Origin: Nonomuraea endophytica
GTDB taxonomy: Bacteria > Actinomycetota > Actinomycetes > Streptosporangiales > Streptosporangiaceae
Reading direction: 5' to 3'
Assembly: GCF_014203235.1 (NCBI RefSeq)
Contig: NZ_JACHIN010000001.1
Location: 62,001-126,000, forward strand
DNA: 64,000 nt
Shown here: one piece after another, positions 1 to 7,678 of the stretch
Numbering within the stretch: position 1 is the first letter of the stretch
Layout of the letters: each line of letters begins with the position of its first letter
Notes under the pieces: model-generated
What the model was told of the DNA's origin: nothing
What the model saw: the letters and a program-made list of their open reading frames with translations, nothing else
Database searches by the model: none
Position numbers and translations under genes: made by a program

Positions 1-1
1 C

Positions 2-112
2 GGGCTGCTGACCGGTTACCTGTGGTCGCGCTACCGCAACCTGTGGGTGCCGGTGTTCGTCCACGTGGTGACGAACCTGGTCTTCGTACAGATGGTGCTG
101 GACGCGCTGTGA
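2..112 (+). CDS. CPBP-family intramembrane protease, C-terminal fragment
   Basis: Only the last 36 residues lie in the window; the gene begins upstream. The fragment has a hydrophobic stretch with the pattern HVVTN near its end. This matches the final conserved H-x3-N block of CPBP (Abi/CAAX-protease-like) glutamic endopeptidases, which sit in the membrane. The family includes prenyl-protein proteases and bacterial membrane proteases of mostly unknown substrate. The assignment rests on this one block, so it is tentative. The stop codon is 21 bp upstream of the next gene on the same strand. Confidence 0.55.
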   Translation, partial: GLLTGYLWSRYRNLWVPVFVHVVTNLVFVQMVLDAL

Positions 113-133
113 CCGGCTGTCAGGATGGGGCAC

Positions 134-775
134 ATGGCCACATTCGCACTGATCCACGGCGGCGGCGGGAACGGCTGGCACTGGCGGCTCCTGGAGGCCC
201 AGCTCCGTTCGCGCGGGCACGAGACGGTCGCCGTCGACCTGCCGCTTGAGGACCCGGACGCCGGGCTGCTCGACTACGCCGACACGGTCGTGCGGGCGCT
301 CGGGTCGCGTGACGACGTCGTGGTCGTGGCCCACTCGTGGGGCGGCGTCATCGGCCCGCTGGTCTGCGACCGGCTGCCGGCCGCGAAGCTGCTGGTGCTG
401 GTCGCGGCGATGGTCCCGGTCCCGGGCGAGCCGCCGGCCGACTGGTGGGCCAACACCGGCTTCGGCATGAAGGACATCGACGACGAGATCGCGCTGTTCC
501 TTCAGGACGTGCCCCCCGGCCTGGCCGCCGAGGTGGTCTCGACCGGGCGCGAGCACAAGGAGAAGGCGCTGCTGGAGCCGTGGCCGCTGGCCGCCTGGCC
601 GGACGTGCCGACCCGGTTCCTGCTGTGCCGGGAGGACCGGTGGTTCGAGGCCGCGTTCATGCGCCGGATGGTGCGCGAACGGCTGGGCGTCGTTCCCGAC
701 GAGATGGACGGCGGCCATTCCCCCATGCTGTCGCGTCCCAAGGACCTGGCCGACCGCCTGGAGTCCTACCTCTGA
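134..775 (+). CDS. alpha/beta-hydrolase
   Basis: A 213-aa soluble alpha/beta-hydrolase. The oxyanion-loop glycines HGGGGNGWHW lie at residues 8-17. The nucleophile elbow HSWGG puts the serine at 68. A plausible acid is D168 in CREDRW, and the catalytic histidine is H195 in GGHSP. The small size and the HG-rich start resemble the methylesterase/hydroxynitrile-lyase-like branch that includes plant SABP2 and bacterial EstX-like proteins. The substrate cannot be read from sequence. An ATG at 125 is possible, but an AGGATGG element sits about 8 nt before the ATG at 134, so that start is preferred. No signal peptide is seen. Confidence 0.85.
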   Translation: MATFALIHGGGGNGWHWRLLEAQLRSRGHETVAVDLPLEDPDAGLLDYADTVVRALGSRDDVVVVAHSWGGVIGPLVCDRLPAAKLLVLVAAMVPVPGEPPADWWANTGFGMKDIDDEIALFLQDVPPGLAAEVVSTGREHKEKALLEPWPLAAWPDVPTRFLLCREDRWFEAAFMRRMVRERLGVVPDEMDGGHSPMLSRPKDLADRLESYL

Positions 776-822
776 CCGGCGAGGGGCTATCCCTCGCGGC
801 CGTCCGGCGGGATGATCCCGGC

Positions 823-1293
823 ATGGCAGGTCACGATGCGCTGGCGGCCGCGGTGATCGCCGCCGAGCGCGACGCCGATGCCGAGGGGTGGGACGGCCTC
901 CACCGCCTCTACGCGCTGACCGACCGCGACACCTACCTCGACACCGCCTACCCGCTGGACGCGCTGACGGACCTGCCGCCGGACGCCCTCCTGGCGGTGC
1001 CGCTCACCCCTCTCGGCTGCGGCGACCTCCCCACGGAACTGGCCAAGGTGACCTGGCCCGATGACGTGCACGGTTGTGTGCTGGTCACCGAGATGACCGT
1101 GCGGACCGGCCTGGTCAGGTGGCACTGCGGCATGAGCGTCCGGTGGCGGCCCGGTCACCTGGCCGTCGGCGTGCTGCGCGACGGCTCCCACCTGTCCCTG
1201 CTCAGGCTGCGCGACACCGACGCGTGGCGCTCCGACATCAGCCCTGCCGTCGACCTGGTGTCTCCCCTGCTGGCGACGTTCGGCGCGCGCTAG
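823..1293 (+). CDS. PPA1309-family conserved protein
   Basis: A 156-aa protein starting at the ATG followed by AGHDALAAAV. It contains the blocks LPPDALLAVPLTP, VTWPDDVHGCVLV and GVLRDGSH near residues 48-60, 75-87 and 125-132. The pattern WP-x2-V-x-G-x2-L-x-x-E followed by a V-L-R-D-G strand fits the actinobacterial PPA1309 family, which has no established function. It is somewhat shorter than typical members. There are no catalytic motifs, signal peptide or membrane segments. Its stop codon TAG shares CTAG with the stop of the convergent gene on the other strand. Function unknown. Confidence 0.6.
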   Translation: MAGHDALAAAVIAAERDADAEGWDGLHRLYALTDRDTYLDTAYPLDALTDLPPDALLAVPLTPLGCGDLPTELAKVTWPDDVHGCVLVTEMTVRTGLVRWHCGMSVRWRPGHLAVGVLRDGSHLSLLRLRDTDAWRSDISPAVDLVSPLLATFGAR

Positions 1294-2468
1294 TCCCGGA
1301 CGGCCACCCTCCGCGTGTAGCGGAGCCGGGGGTGGATCGTGTCGGTGCGGATGTTGCGCGCGCCGAGCGTGACGCCTGTCGCGTTGCGCACCCGCCTGGC
1401 CGGTGCGCTGCCGATGACCTGCTTCACCTGCGGCTTCGCGGTGATGAGCGTGGCCAGCATGGCGCCCAGATCCCGGTCGGCGCCCCGGGTGCCGGGCTTG
1501 CCGTAGGTCTCGGCGATGCGCTTCAGCGCGCCCGCGTTCTGGGCCAGGGCCCTGGCCAGGAGCGCCTTCGGCTCTTCCACCCGGAAGTGGAAGTGGTTGT
1601 TCTGCACGTTGCCCCTGCCGACGACGAGACCCTGCGGCCGGGTCAGCACGATCTCGCCGCCGGGACCGAGCACGCCGGTCAGCCGGGCGCGCTTGGGCTC
1701 CGACGTGGTGGTGATGGCGCTCTTGCCGGACAGGAGCGTGTCGGCCTGCTGTTCCAGGAGGGTTTTCATGGTGCGCGCTGCACGGGCGTTCCCTGGATCT
1801 TCGATGAGGTTGGCCAGTGCGCGTTCGAGGGCGGGCGTCGCGGTGAGCACCTCCGGCAGCGAGACCGGGCGGTCGGCCACCTCGTAGTGGAAGTGGTTGT
1901 TCTGCCGGTTGTCGTCACCGACCACCACGCCGAAGGACCCGTCGATCTCCACCTTGCGGGTCCGTCCGTCCAGCACGGTCTCCTCGACGGTGACGCCGTC
2001 CGCGTCCTGCCGTCCCGCGGTCAGCTTCGCCTCGGGGGCCGGCGGGGCGATGACCGCCTCCAGCCGCTGCCTCAGGTCCGCCAGTTCGGCCGGAGGCTTG
2101 GCCACCGGCTCGAACGCCCTCCACTGCCGCTTCGGCCGGACCTCCTCAACCAGGCTTTCCACCTCGGCCAGAAGGCGCTGCGCCCGGGCGGTCCGGTGCG
2201 TCGCCGGCGGCCGGCGCTCCACTTCTTCCACGGCCGCCGTCAGCCGCTCGATCCGCGCGGCCAGCGGTTCGGGCGGCGACGGCACAAGAGGGTGGGCGCT
2301 CTCGACGGGGCGCGTGCTCTCGACGGGGTGGGCGCTCTCGACGGGCTTGAGGCGGGGGATCTCACTGCTCCGGCCCCGCAGGGCCTGCTCAGGTGTCACG
2401 GTCTGCTCGTGCGCCACGGCCTTCGGCACCTGCCGCGCGGCCGGCACGATGAACCAGCTCCTGGACAT
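1290..2468 (-). CDS. protein with three RHIM/BASS3-like amyloid motifs
   Basis: A 392-aa protein with no recognised enzymatic domain. Residues 1-65 look disordered and contain three PVES(A/T)(H/R) repeats. Residues 68-140 are charged and helical, possibly a coiled coil. Three copies of a short motif follow: residues 180-197 (GVVVGDDNRQNNHFHYEV), 280-297 (GLVVGRGNVQNNHFHFRV) and a degenerate copy at 365-382. The G-x-x-V-G-x-x-N-x-Q-x-N-H-F pattern resembles RHIM and the bacterial amyloid signalling sequence BASS3, which couple receptors to effectors by amyloid templating. Copies 1 and 2 are exactly 100 residues apart. GAGGAG six nt before the ATG at 2468 supports that start; an ATG at 2492 is also possible. 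It lies 53 bp downstream of the MFS gene on the same strand. The structural reading is inference. Confidence 0.6.
   Translation of the reverse strand: MSRSWFIVPAARQVPKAVAHEQTVTPEQALRGRSSEIPRLKPVESAHPVESTRPVESAHPLVPSPPEPLAARIERLTAAVEEVERRPPATHRTARAQRLLAEVESLVEEVRPKRQWRAFEPVAKPPAELADLRQRLEAVIAPPAPEAKLTAGRQDADGVTVEETVLDGRTRKVEIDGSFGVVVGDDNRQNNHFHYEVADRPVSLPEVLTATPALERALANLIEDPGNARAARTMKTLLEQQADTLLSGKSAITTTSEPKRARLTGVLGPGGEIVLTRPQGLVVGRGNVQNNHFHFRVEEPKALLARALAQNAGALKRIAETYGKPGTRGADRDLGAMLATLITAKPQVKQVIGSAPARRVRNATGVTLGARNIRTDTIHPRLRYTRRVAVRD
2291..2344. repeat. three tandem 18-bp coding repeats
   Basis: Three in-frame 18-bp units with the core GCTCTCGACGGG encode the PVES repeats in the N-terminal tail of the RHIM-motif protein. 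The first and third units are identical; the middle one differs slightly. Confidence 0.8.
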
Positions 2469-2521
2469 GCCCATCTCCTCGATCCGCGGCATTCCACACT
2501 TCTCCCGCGGGTCCGCCGTCG

Positions 2522-3685
2522 TCAAGACGACATCTCGGTATCGGCCTGCCGCGCCGTGTAGGCCAGGGAGAGGGTGGCGAGCAGGGCGGCGGCGCCGTAC
2601 AGCCAGGTGGTTCCGGCGGTGAGGGCCAGGCCGCCGAGTACGGTGCCCAGCCCGATGCCGGAGTAGATCGCCGAGGAGTTCAGGGAGACCAGGAGCGCGG
2701 CCTCCGCCGGGGCGGCGGTGATGAGGCGGTGCTGCTGCGGCGGGGTCTGGCACCAGCTGCTCGCGCCCCACGCCGCCATCAGGACGCCCACCAGCACCGG
2801 CAGCCGCACGCCCGAGGCGGCCAGCCAGGCCAGACAGGCCAGGGCGGCCATGGTGAGCGCCATGACCGTGTATCCCGCGGCCAGGACAGGTCGGGCGCCC
2901 CACCGGTCGGTGGCGTGGCCGGACAGCAGGTTGCCCGCCACGGCGCCGGCGCCGTACAGGAAGAGCATCGGCCCGATCGCCCCCACTCCGACGCCCGCCA
3001 GCGCCGGGACGCTGTAGGCGTAGGCCGTGTACGCCGCGCCCATCCCCATCACGGTCAGCGGCAGCACACGCACGACGGAGGGATGGCGCAGCACCGCCAG
3101 CCGTTCGCGCAACGGCACGCGCGGGTTGCCGGGCAGTTCGGGCAGCACGGCGCGGGCGGCGGGCGCGGCGGCCAGCGCGAGCACGGCCACCAGCGCGAGC
3201 GCGCCCCGCCAGCCGAGCTGCTGCGCGGCCAGGCTGCCCAGCGGCACGCCGAGCGCGGTGGCGATCGTCAGCCCGCCCACGACGACGCTCAACGCCCGCG
3301 CCCGGTGCCGAGGCGCGGACAGGGCGGCCGCCGCCGCGCCCGCGTTCGGCGTATACGCGGCCGCGCCCAGAGCGGCGACCACCCGCGTCACCATCAGCAC
3401 ACCCAGATCGCACGCCAGCGCCGACCCCAGGTTCGCCAGCCCGAGCACGACCAGCGCCGTCAGCACAAGCCCGCGCCGCGGCACCCGGGCCGTCAGCGTG
3501 GCCAGCACCGGCGAGCCCAGCGCGTAGGCGAACGCGAACACCGTCACCGACTGCCCCGCCGCCGCCTCGGACACCCGGAGATCGGCGGCCATCTCCGGCA
3601 GGAACCCGGCCACCACGAAGGCGTCGGTCCCGACCGCGAACGTGCCGAGCGCCAGCACCCAGCTTCTAACCGGGATAGTAGACAT
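2522..3685 (-). CDS. MFS transporter (DHA1-type drug/metabolite exporter)
   Basis: A 387-aa protein with about 12 hydrophobic segments, the usual length for a DHA1-type proton-coupled exporter. The first segment carries GTFAVGTDAFVVAGFLPEM, typical of the CmlR/AraJ/YdhP group. RVPRRGLVLT, near residue 70, occupies the cytoplasmic loop 2-3 position of motif A. The ATG at 3685 has AGGAG seven nt upstream. It follows the Rrf2 regulator gene by 21 bp on the same strand, so the two probably form an operon. A copy of the Rrf2-type palindrome covers its start codon. The substrate is unknown; the thiol-type regulator hints at export of a toxic or redox-active compound. Confidence 0.85.
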   Translation of the reverse strand: MSTIPVRSWVLALGTFAVGTDAFVVAGFLPEMAADLRVSEAAAGQSVTVFAFAYALGSPVLATLTARVPRRGLVLTALVVLGLANLGSALACDLGVLMVTRVVAALGAAAYTPNAGAAAAALSAPRHRARALSVVVGGLTIATALGVPLGSLAAQQLGWRGALALVAVLALAAAPAARAVLPELPGNPRVPLRERLAVLRHPSVVRVLPLTVMGMGAAYTAYAYSVPALAGVGVGAIGPMLFLYGAGAVAGNLLSGHATDRWGARPVLAAGYTVMALTMAALACLAWLAASGVRLPVLVGVLMAAWGASSWCQTPPQQHRLITAAPAEAALLVSLNSSAIYSGIGLGTVLGGLALTAGTTWLYGAAALLATLSLAYTARQADTEMSS

Positions 3686-3692
3686 CCCTATT
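3668..3692. promoter_or_regulatory. putative Rrf2 operator over the MFS start
   Basis: Imperfect copy of the 25-bp element found in front of the Rrf2 gene. The left arm AACCGGGA is identical, the 9-nt spacing is the same, and the right arm TCCCTATT matches in its first four bases. It covers the ATG of the MFS gene, so binding could block entry or initiation there. Confidence 0.5.
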
Positions 3693-3706
3693 CTCCTCAC
3701 GAAAAA

Positions 3707-4168
3707 CTACAGCCGGTCGAACCGCTGACGCATCCGGGCCGCCGCGCCCGGCGGCGCGGTGGCCACGAGGTCGGCCACGGTCTGCCCGGCCAGCTCCCGC
3801 CTCCAGGCCAGCTCCGCCCTGCGCATGGCGGTGGCCACCCCGCACGGCCGGGCGAACTCCGGCGACGGCTCCACCCCGCGCTGCCGGATCTCGGTGCAGC
3901 GGAACGCCTCGTCCGGCCCTTCCAGCGCGGTCACCACGTCCATCAGCGTGATCCGCTCGGGCGCCCTGGCCAGCAGGAAACCGCCCTTGGCCCCCGGCGC
4001 GGAGGTGAGCACACCTGCCCTGACCAGCGCCTGCAACCTCTTCTTCAGGTACGCGGGAGGCAGCTCGAACAACGTCGCGAACTTGGCCGTCGACACCGGC
4101 CGCTCACCGAGCCACGCGAGCGTGAGGCAGCAGTGCAGCCCCCACTCCACCCCTTCACCGATCCGCAT
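3707..4168 (-). CDS. Rrf2-family transcriptional regulator
   Basis: A 153-aa winged-helix protein. Residues 25-68 hold the HTH and wing (ATLFELPPAYLKKRLQALVR, then GAKGGFLLAR), the signature of Rrf2 proteins such as IscR, NsrR and RsrR. Cysteines are at 13, 14, 91 and 109. The three-cysteine Fe-S cluster signature is incomplete (only C91 and C109 in the usual region), so it may sense thiol stress rather than bind a cluster. The ATG follows directly on a palindrome that also contains TAATAT seven nt upstream, so the transcript is probably leaderless and autoregulated. The MFS gene follows 21 bp downstream. Confidence 0.85.
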   Translation of the reverse strand: MRIGEGVEWGLHCCLTLAWLGERPVSTAKFATLFELPPAYLKKRLQALVRAGVLTSAPGAKGGFLLARAPERITLMDVVTALEGPDEAFRCTEIRQRGVEPSPEFARPCGVATAMRRAELAWRRELAGQTVADLVATAPPGAAARMRQRFDRL

Positions 4169-4193
4169 AACCGGGATATTACAGGTCCCGGTT
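4169..4193. promoter_or_regulatory. perfect Rrf2 operator and -10 element
   Basis: Perfect inverted repeat AACCGGGA-N9-TCCCGGTT ending at the base before the Rrf2 start codon. On the minus strand the spacer contains TAATAT, a good -10 hexamer placed for transcription to begin at the ATG. The element also overlaps the stop codon of the upstream TetR gene. Confidence 0.7.
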
Positions 4194-4758
4194 AGCGAAC
4201 CCTGCCGTGCAGCAGCTCGACCAGCGTCGCGTGCGTCTCCTCCAGCAGACGCTCCGGGTGCATGACCCGGCGTTCGATCGAGACCGTCAGCACCATGCCG
4301 AAGATGGCCGTGGCCGCCGTCTCCACGTCGAGGTCGGCACGGACCTCGCCGCTGTCGGCCGCCTGGCGCAGCACCTCGGCGTAGACGCCGAGGGCCCGCG
4401 CGCGGAGCTGGGCCACGGCCTCCTGCCAGGCCGTGCGCCACATCTCGGCCAGCAGGACCCGGGCGAACGGGCCGTACTGCTCGAAGAAGCGCAGTTGCCC
4501 GAGCACCACGGCGTCCAGGCGCTCCAGCGCGGTCGAGCCCACCGCCGCCTCCGACAGCGCCTCGGCCAGCTTGCCGATCGAGTGCTCCAGCAGAGCGCCG
4601 AACAGCCCTTCCTTGCTGCCGAAGTTGTAGAACACGGTGCCCTTGGCCACCCCGGCCCGCTCGGCGATCGCGTCGACCGTCGTGGCCGAGTAGCCCTGCT
4701 CGGCGATCAGCGCGACGGCCGCGCCGAACACCTTCATGCGGGTGTCGGCGCGACTCAC
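4192..4758 (-). CDS. TetR-family repressor of the YhgE/Pip operon
   Basis: A 188-aa TetR-family protein. The N-terminal HTH is clear: TVDAIAERAGVAKGTVFYNF at about residues 27-46, then GSKEGLF. The remaining 140 residues form the variable ligand-binding helical domain. The start is the GTG at 4758, whose GTGA overlaps the stop of the YhgE/Pip gene; GGAG lies 8 nt upstream. An internal ATG at 4737 would cut into the N-terminal helix. As the last gene of the ABC-YhgE/Pip-TetR operon it most likely controls that operon through the palindrome at 7578-7591. Ligand unknown. Confidence 0.88.
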   Translation of the reverse strand: MSRADTRMKVFGAAVALIAEQGYSATTVDAIAERAGVAKGTVFYNFGSKEGLFGALLEHSIGKLAEALSEAAVGSTALERLDAVVLGQLRFFEQYGPFARVLLAEMWRTAWQEAVAQLRARALGVYAEVLRQAADSGEVRADLDVETAATAIFGMVLTVSIERRVMHPERLLEETHATLVELLHGRVR

Positions 4759-6998
4759 AGCGACAGCTCCGGGTGCAGGCGCTTCACGGACCAGACGCGG
4801 CTGCGCTCCACGGCCAGCGCGGTCAGCGCGAGCGCGAGCAGGAGGAAGGCTGACAACACCCCGCAAGCCTGCCACACCACGGTCAGATCACCGCCGCTGA
4901 TGAGCCGGCGCAGTGCCGAGACCACCCAGCTCATCGGCAGCCACGGCGAGATCGTCTGGAAGAACCCGGGCGAGGTCTCGATCGGGTACGTGCCCGCAGC
5001 CGAGGTCAGCTGCAGCATGAGCAGCGCCAGCGCCGCCACCCGGCCGGGCGCGCCGAGCAGCGCGTTGACCGCCTGGACGATCGCCATGAACGCCGCCGCG
5101 GTCAGCAGCAGCAGCCCGGCCACCCCCGCCCAGTGCGCCGCCTCCAGCCCGAGGGCGAACCTCAGCACGGCCAGCAGCACACCCACCTGGGCCACACCCA
5201 GCGCGAGGGCGGGCAGCCAGCCAGCCATGACGATCCGCAGCGGGCCGGAGGCGCCGGCCAGCAGCCTCTGGTTGAGCGGCTTCAGCACCATGAACGCGAT
5301 CATCGCGCCCACCCACAGCGCCAGCGGCAGGAAGAACGGGGCGAATCCGGTGCCGTAGTTCGGCACCTCGTTGTCGACCGTCTTGGCCAGCCGTACCGGA
5401 TCGCTCATGACGTCGGTGCGGGACTCGCGCTGCTGCTGGGAATAGTCGGGGATCTTCTCGGCGCCGTCGCCGAGGCCGTCGGCGAGGTCCTGCGAGCCCT
5501 TGGTCAGCTTGTTCATGCCGTCGTCGACCTTGCCCGCGCCGTCGTGCAGCTTGCCGACGCCCGAGTGGAGCTGGGTGGCGCCGTCGCCGAGCTTGACCAG
5601 TCCGCCGCCGAGCTTGCCGATCCCGTCGGTGACCTGCTGGGATCCGTCCTGGAGCTTCGTGGCGGCGGCGTGCAGCTTGGTGACGCCCTGCCCGGCCTTG
5701 GTGGCGCCCGTGTCCAGCTTCGCCGCGCCGTCGGCCAGCTTGGCCAGGCCCGCGTCGAGCGCGTTGACCTGCTCCCTGACCTGGTCGAGCTTGGGGCCGA
5801 GTTCGGGCGCCAGGGCGGCGACCTTGCGCGCGTTCGCGGCCAGCTCGCGGGCGCGCTCGGGCAGCGTCGAGGTGCCGCCGAGGCGTTCCTGGAGCTGGCC
5901 CGCCTGCTCGGCGGCGCGCTCGGCCGCGTTCGCCGTGCTCCTGAGCAGGTCGCGCAGCTGCGGGTCGGACTCGCCGTCCAGCAGGTCGAGGGCGGCCCGC
6001 GCCTGGGACGCGGCCTCCTGGGCGTTGCCGCCGGTGCGCGCGGCCAGCCCTTCCAGGCCGTCGGCGAGCTGGTCGGCAGCGTCGGCGACCGCGTTGGCCG
6101 ACTCGGCCACCCTGGGCCCGTACTCGTTGAGCACCGGCACGTACTTGTCGGCGAGCTGGTTGACCGTGCCGCGCTGCGCGTGCACCTGCTCGTACGCCTG
6201 CCGGTTGCCGTCGGCCAGCTTCCCCGCGCCGTCGCCCAGCTCGTCCAGGCCCTTCTTGAGCTTGCCCATCGCGTCCGTGGCCTTGCCGATGCCCTGGGTG
6301 ACCTTGGCGGAGCCGTTCTGGAGCTTGCCGGTGGCGGTGTTGGCGCTGTTGAGGCCCACCGAGAGCTGCTCGGCGCCGTCCTCGGCGCTGCCGAGCCCGG
6401 TGTTGAGCTGGGAGACGCCGTCACCGGCCTTGACCGTGCCGTCGCGCAGCTCGCCCGCGCCGTCGGCGGCCTCGGTGGTCTTGTCGTGGATGTCGCCGAT
6501 GGAGACGAAGACCTTGTCGAAGTAGTCGCGTACGGCGGTGCGCGCGGCGGCCGAGCGCACCTCGTTGAAGACCGCGTCGGAGATGGTGCCGACGATGTAG
6601 CTGCGCCCGGTGTCCACCCGCAGCCCGAGCTGGGCGGGAGACGGCGTGCTCTTGTCGTCGGACGGCGAGGAGAGGTTGGCGCTGAAGTCGCGCGGGATCG
6701 TCAGCGACAGGTAGAAGCTGCCGTCGTTGACGCCGTCGGCCGCCTCCTGAGCGGTCGTGCGGCGCCAGTCGAAGACCTCGCGATCGGCCAGTTCGTCGGC
6801 CAGTTCCTTGCCGGCGTCGACGGTCTTGCCGTCCACGGTGGCCGGCCGGTCCTCCATGACCAGCGCCACCGGCACCCGGTCGAGGTTGCCCTGCGGGTCC
6901 CAGAACGACCACAGGTACAGGCCCGCGTAGAGCAGTGGCAGCACCACCACGGCGGCCAGCGCCGCCCTGGTCAGCCGGGAGCGCAACATCGCCTTCAT
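4755..6998 (-). CDS. YhgE/Pip-domain membrane protein
   Basis: A 747-aa membrane protein of the YhgE/Pip (phage infection protein-like, ABC-2-related) family. One membrane segment lies at about residues 10-33. A long extracytoplasmic region runs to about 550. Five or six segments follow in the C-terminal 190 residues. The region between about 170 and 540 is built of repeated 7- to 11-residue units with the look L-x-D-G-x-x-K-L, giving a long helical stalk. YhgE relatives export cargo and include type VII secretion accessory proteins. The ATG overlaps the stop of the ABC gene (ATGA) and the gene's own stop overlaps the TetR start. This layout suggests a membrane export or resistance unit. Confidence 0.85.
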   Translation of the reverse strand: MKAMLRSRLTRAALAAVVVLPLLYAGLYLWSFWDPQGNLDRVPVALVMEDRPATVDGKTVDAGKELADELADREVFDWRRTTAQEAADGVNDGSFYLSLTIPRDFSANLSSPSDDKSTPSPAQLGLRVDTGRSYIVGTISDAVFNEVRSAAARTAVRDYFDKVFVSIGDIHDKTTEAADGAGELRDGTVKAGDGVSQLNTGLGSAEDGAEQLSVGLNSANTATGKLQNGSAKVTQGIGKATDAMGKLKKGLDELGDGAGKLADGNRQAYEQVHAQRGTVNQLADKYVPVLNEYGPRVAESANAVADAADQLADGLEGLAARTGGNAQEAASQARAALDLLDGESDPQLRDLLRSTANAAERAAEQAGQLQERLGGTSTLPERARELAANARKVAALAPELGPKLDQVREQVNALDAGLAKLADGAAKLDTGATKAGQGVTKLHAAATKLQDGSQQVTDGIGKLGGGLVKLGDGATQLHSGVGKLHDGAGKVDDGMNKLTKGSQDLADGLGDGAEKIPDYSQQQRESRTDVMSDPVRLAKTVDNEVPNYGTGFAPFFLPLALWVGAMIAFMVLKPLNQRLLAGASGPLRIVMAGWLPALALGVAQVGVLLAVLRFALGLEAAHWAGVAGLLLLTAAAFMAIVQAVNALLGAPGRVAALALLMLQLTSAAGTYPIETSPGFFQTISPWLPMSWVVSALRRLISGGDLTVVWQACGVLSAFLLLALALTALAVERSRVWSVKRLHPELSL

Positions 6999-7561
6999 GA
7001 CAGCTCCACCAGGGTGTCGACGCGGGCGGGGGCCTCGACGGCCGAGGCCACCACGGTGTGCCCGGCCGCGGCCAGGTCCCGCAGGGCCTGCCAGACCGCG
7101 AGCCGCCGGTCGTCGGGCAGCCCGAGGTCCACGTTGTCGGCGACGATCACCTGGGGCTCGTCGAGCAGGGCAAGGGCGAGGCCGAGCCGTACACGCTGCT
7201 CGCGGTCGAGCTCGCGGGTGAGCGCGCGCTCGTCCGCGACCACGCCCGCCCTCTTCAAAGCTTGGGTGTACGGCTTCCGCCGCCGCTCCCGCAGATGCTC
7301 GCGCACGGTGAGCGAGCGGTCGAGGTCGGTCACCCCGTCGACCAGCGCCAGTGCGGCGGCCTTGCGGATGGCGCGCGGCCGGGTGTGCCCGGCGACGCTG
7401 AGCGTGCCTCCCGTCGGCTTCATCCGGCCGGCCAGCGTGAGCAGCAGGCTCGTCCGCCCGCTGCCCGCCGGACCCGCGACCACCGTCAGAGTCCCTTTCC
7501 CGGACTCGAACGTGACCTCGGGAAACACCCCGTCCACCGCCAACCCCTTGGCGACAATCAC
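6995..7561 (-). CDS. degenerate ABC-type ATPase paired with YhgE/Pip
   Basis: A 188-aa protein with the fold order of an ABC nucleotide-binding domain but altered catalytic sites. The P-loop is GPAGSGRTS at 30-38, with arginine in place of the lysine. The LSGGQ signature is absent; the region reads DREQRVRLGLALALL at 119-133. Walker B is QVIVADNVD with N143 where the catalytic glutamate belongs. The H-loop histidine is missing (VVASAVEAP). Nucleotide binding is possible; efficient hydrolysis is doubtful. The GTG at 7561 follows GAGGTGA by a normal distance; a GTG at 7570 is an alternative. First gene of the operon. Confidence 0.75.
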   Translation of the reverse strand: MIVAKGLAVDGVFPEVTFESGKGTLTVVAGPAGSGRTSLLLTLAGRMKPTGGTLSVAGHTRPRAIRKAAALALVDGVTDLDRSLTVREHLRERRRKPYTQALKRAGVVADERALTRELDREQRVRLGLALALLDEPQVIVADNVDLGLPDDRRLAVWQALRDLAAAGHTVVASAVEAPARVDTLVELS

Positions 7562-7577
7562 GACACTCACCTCTTGA

Positions 7578-7591
7578 ACTGACCAGTCAGT
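7578..7591. promoter_or_regulatory. putative TetR operator
   Basis: Palindrome ACTGAC-CA-GTCAGT, 17 bp upstream of the ABC gene start. It is the obvious target for the TetR protein encoded as the third gene of the operon. Confidence 0.6.
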
Positions 7592-7678
7592 ACAAATTTC
7601 AGCGTACACCCACGAATGCGCGCTGCAACTCCGCGGGGTTCTCGTTCGTCGGACAGGTAGCGACACGGGGAGGCTGGG

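Noticed and set aside
2493..3413. N-terminal extension of the RHIM-motif gene to 707 aa
   Set aside because: The extension lies over the MFS gene in another frame and has shadow composition; GAGGAG at 2468 marks the start.
5133..7577. 814-aa open frame on the plus strand
   Set aside because: Antisense to the YhgE/Pip and ABC genes, whose overlaps, family motifs and start signals are clear.
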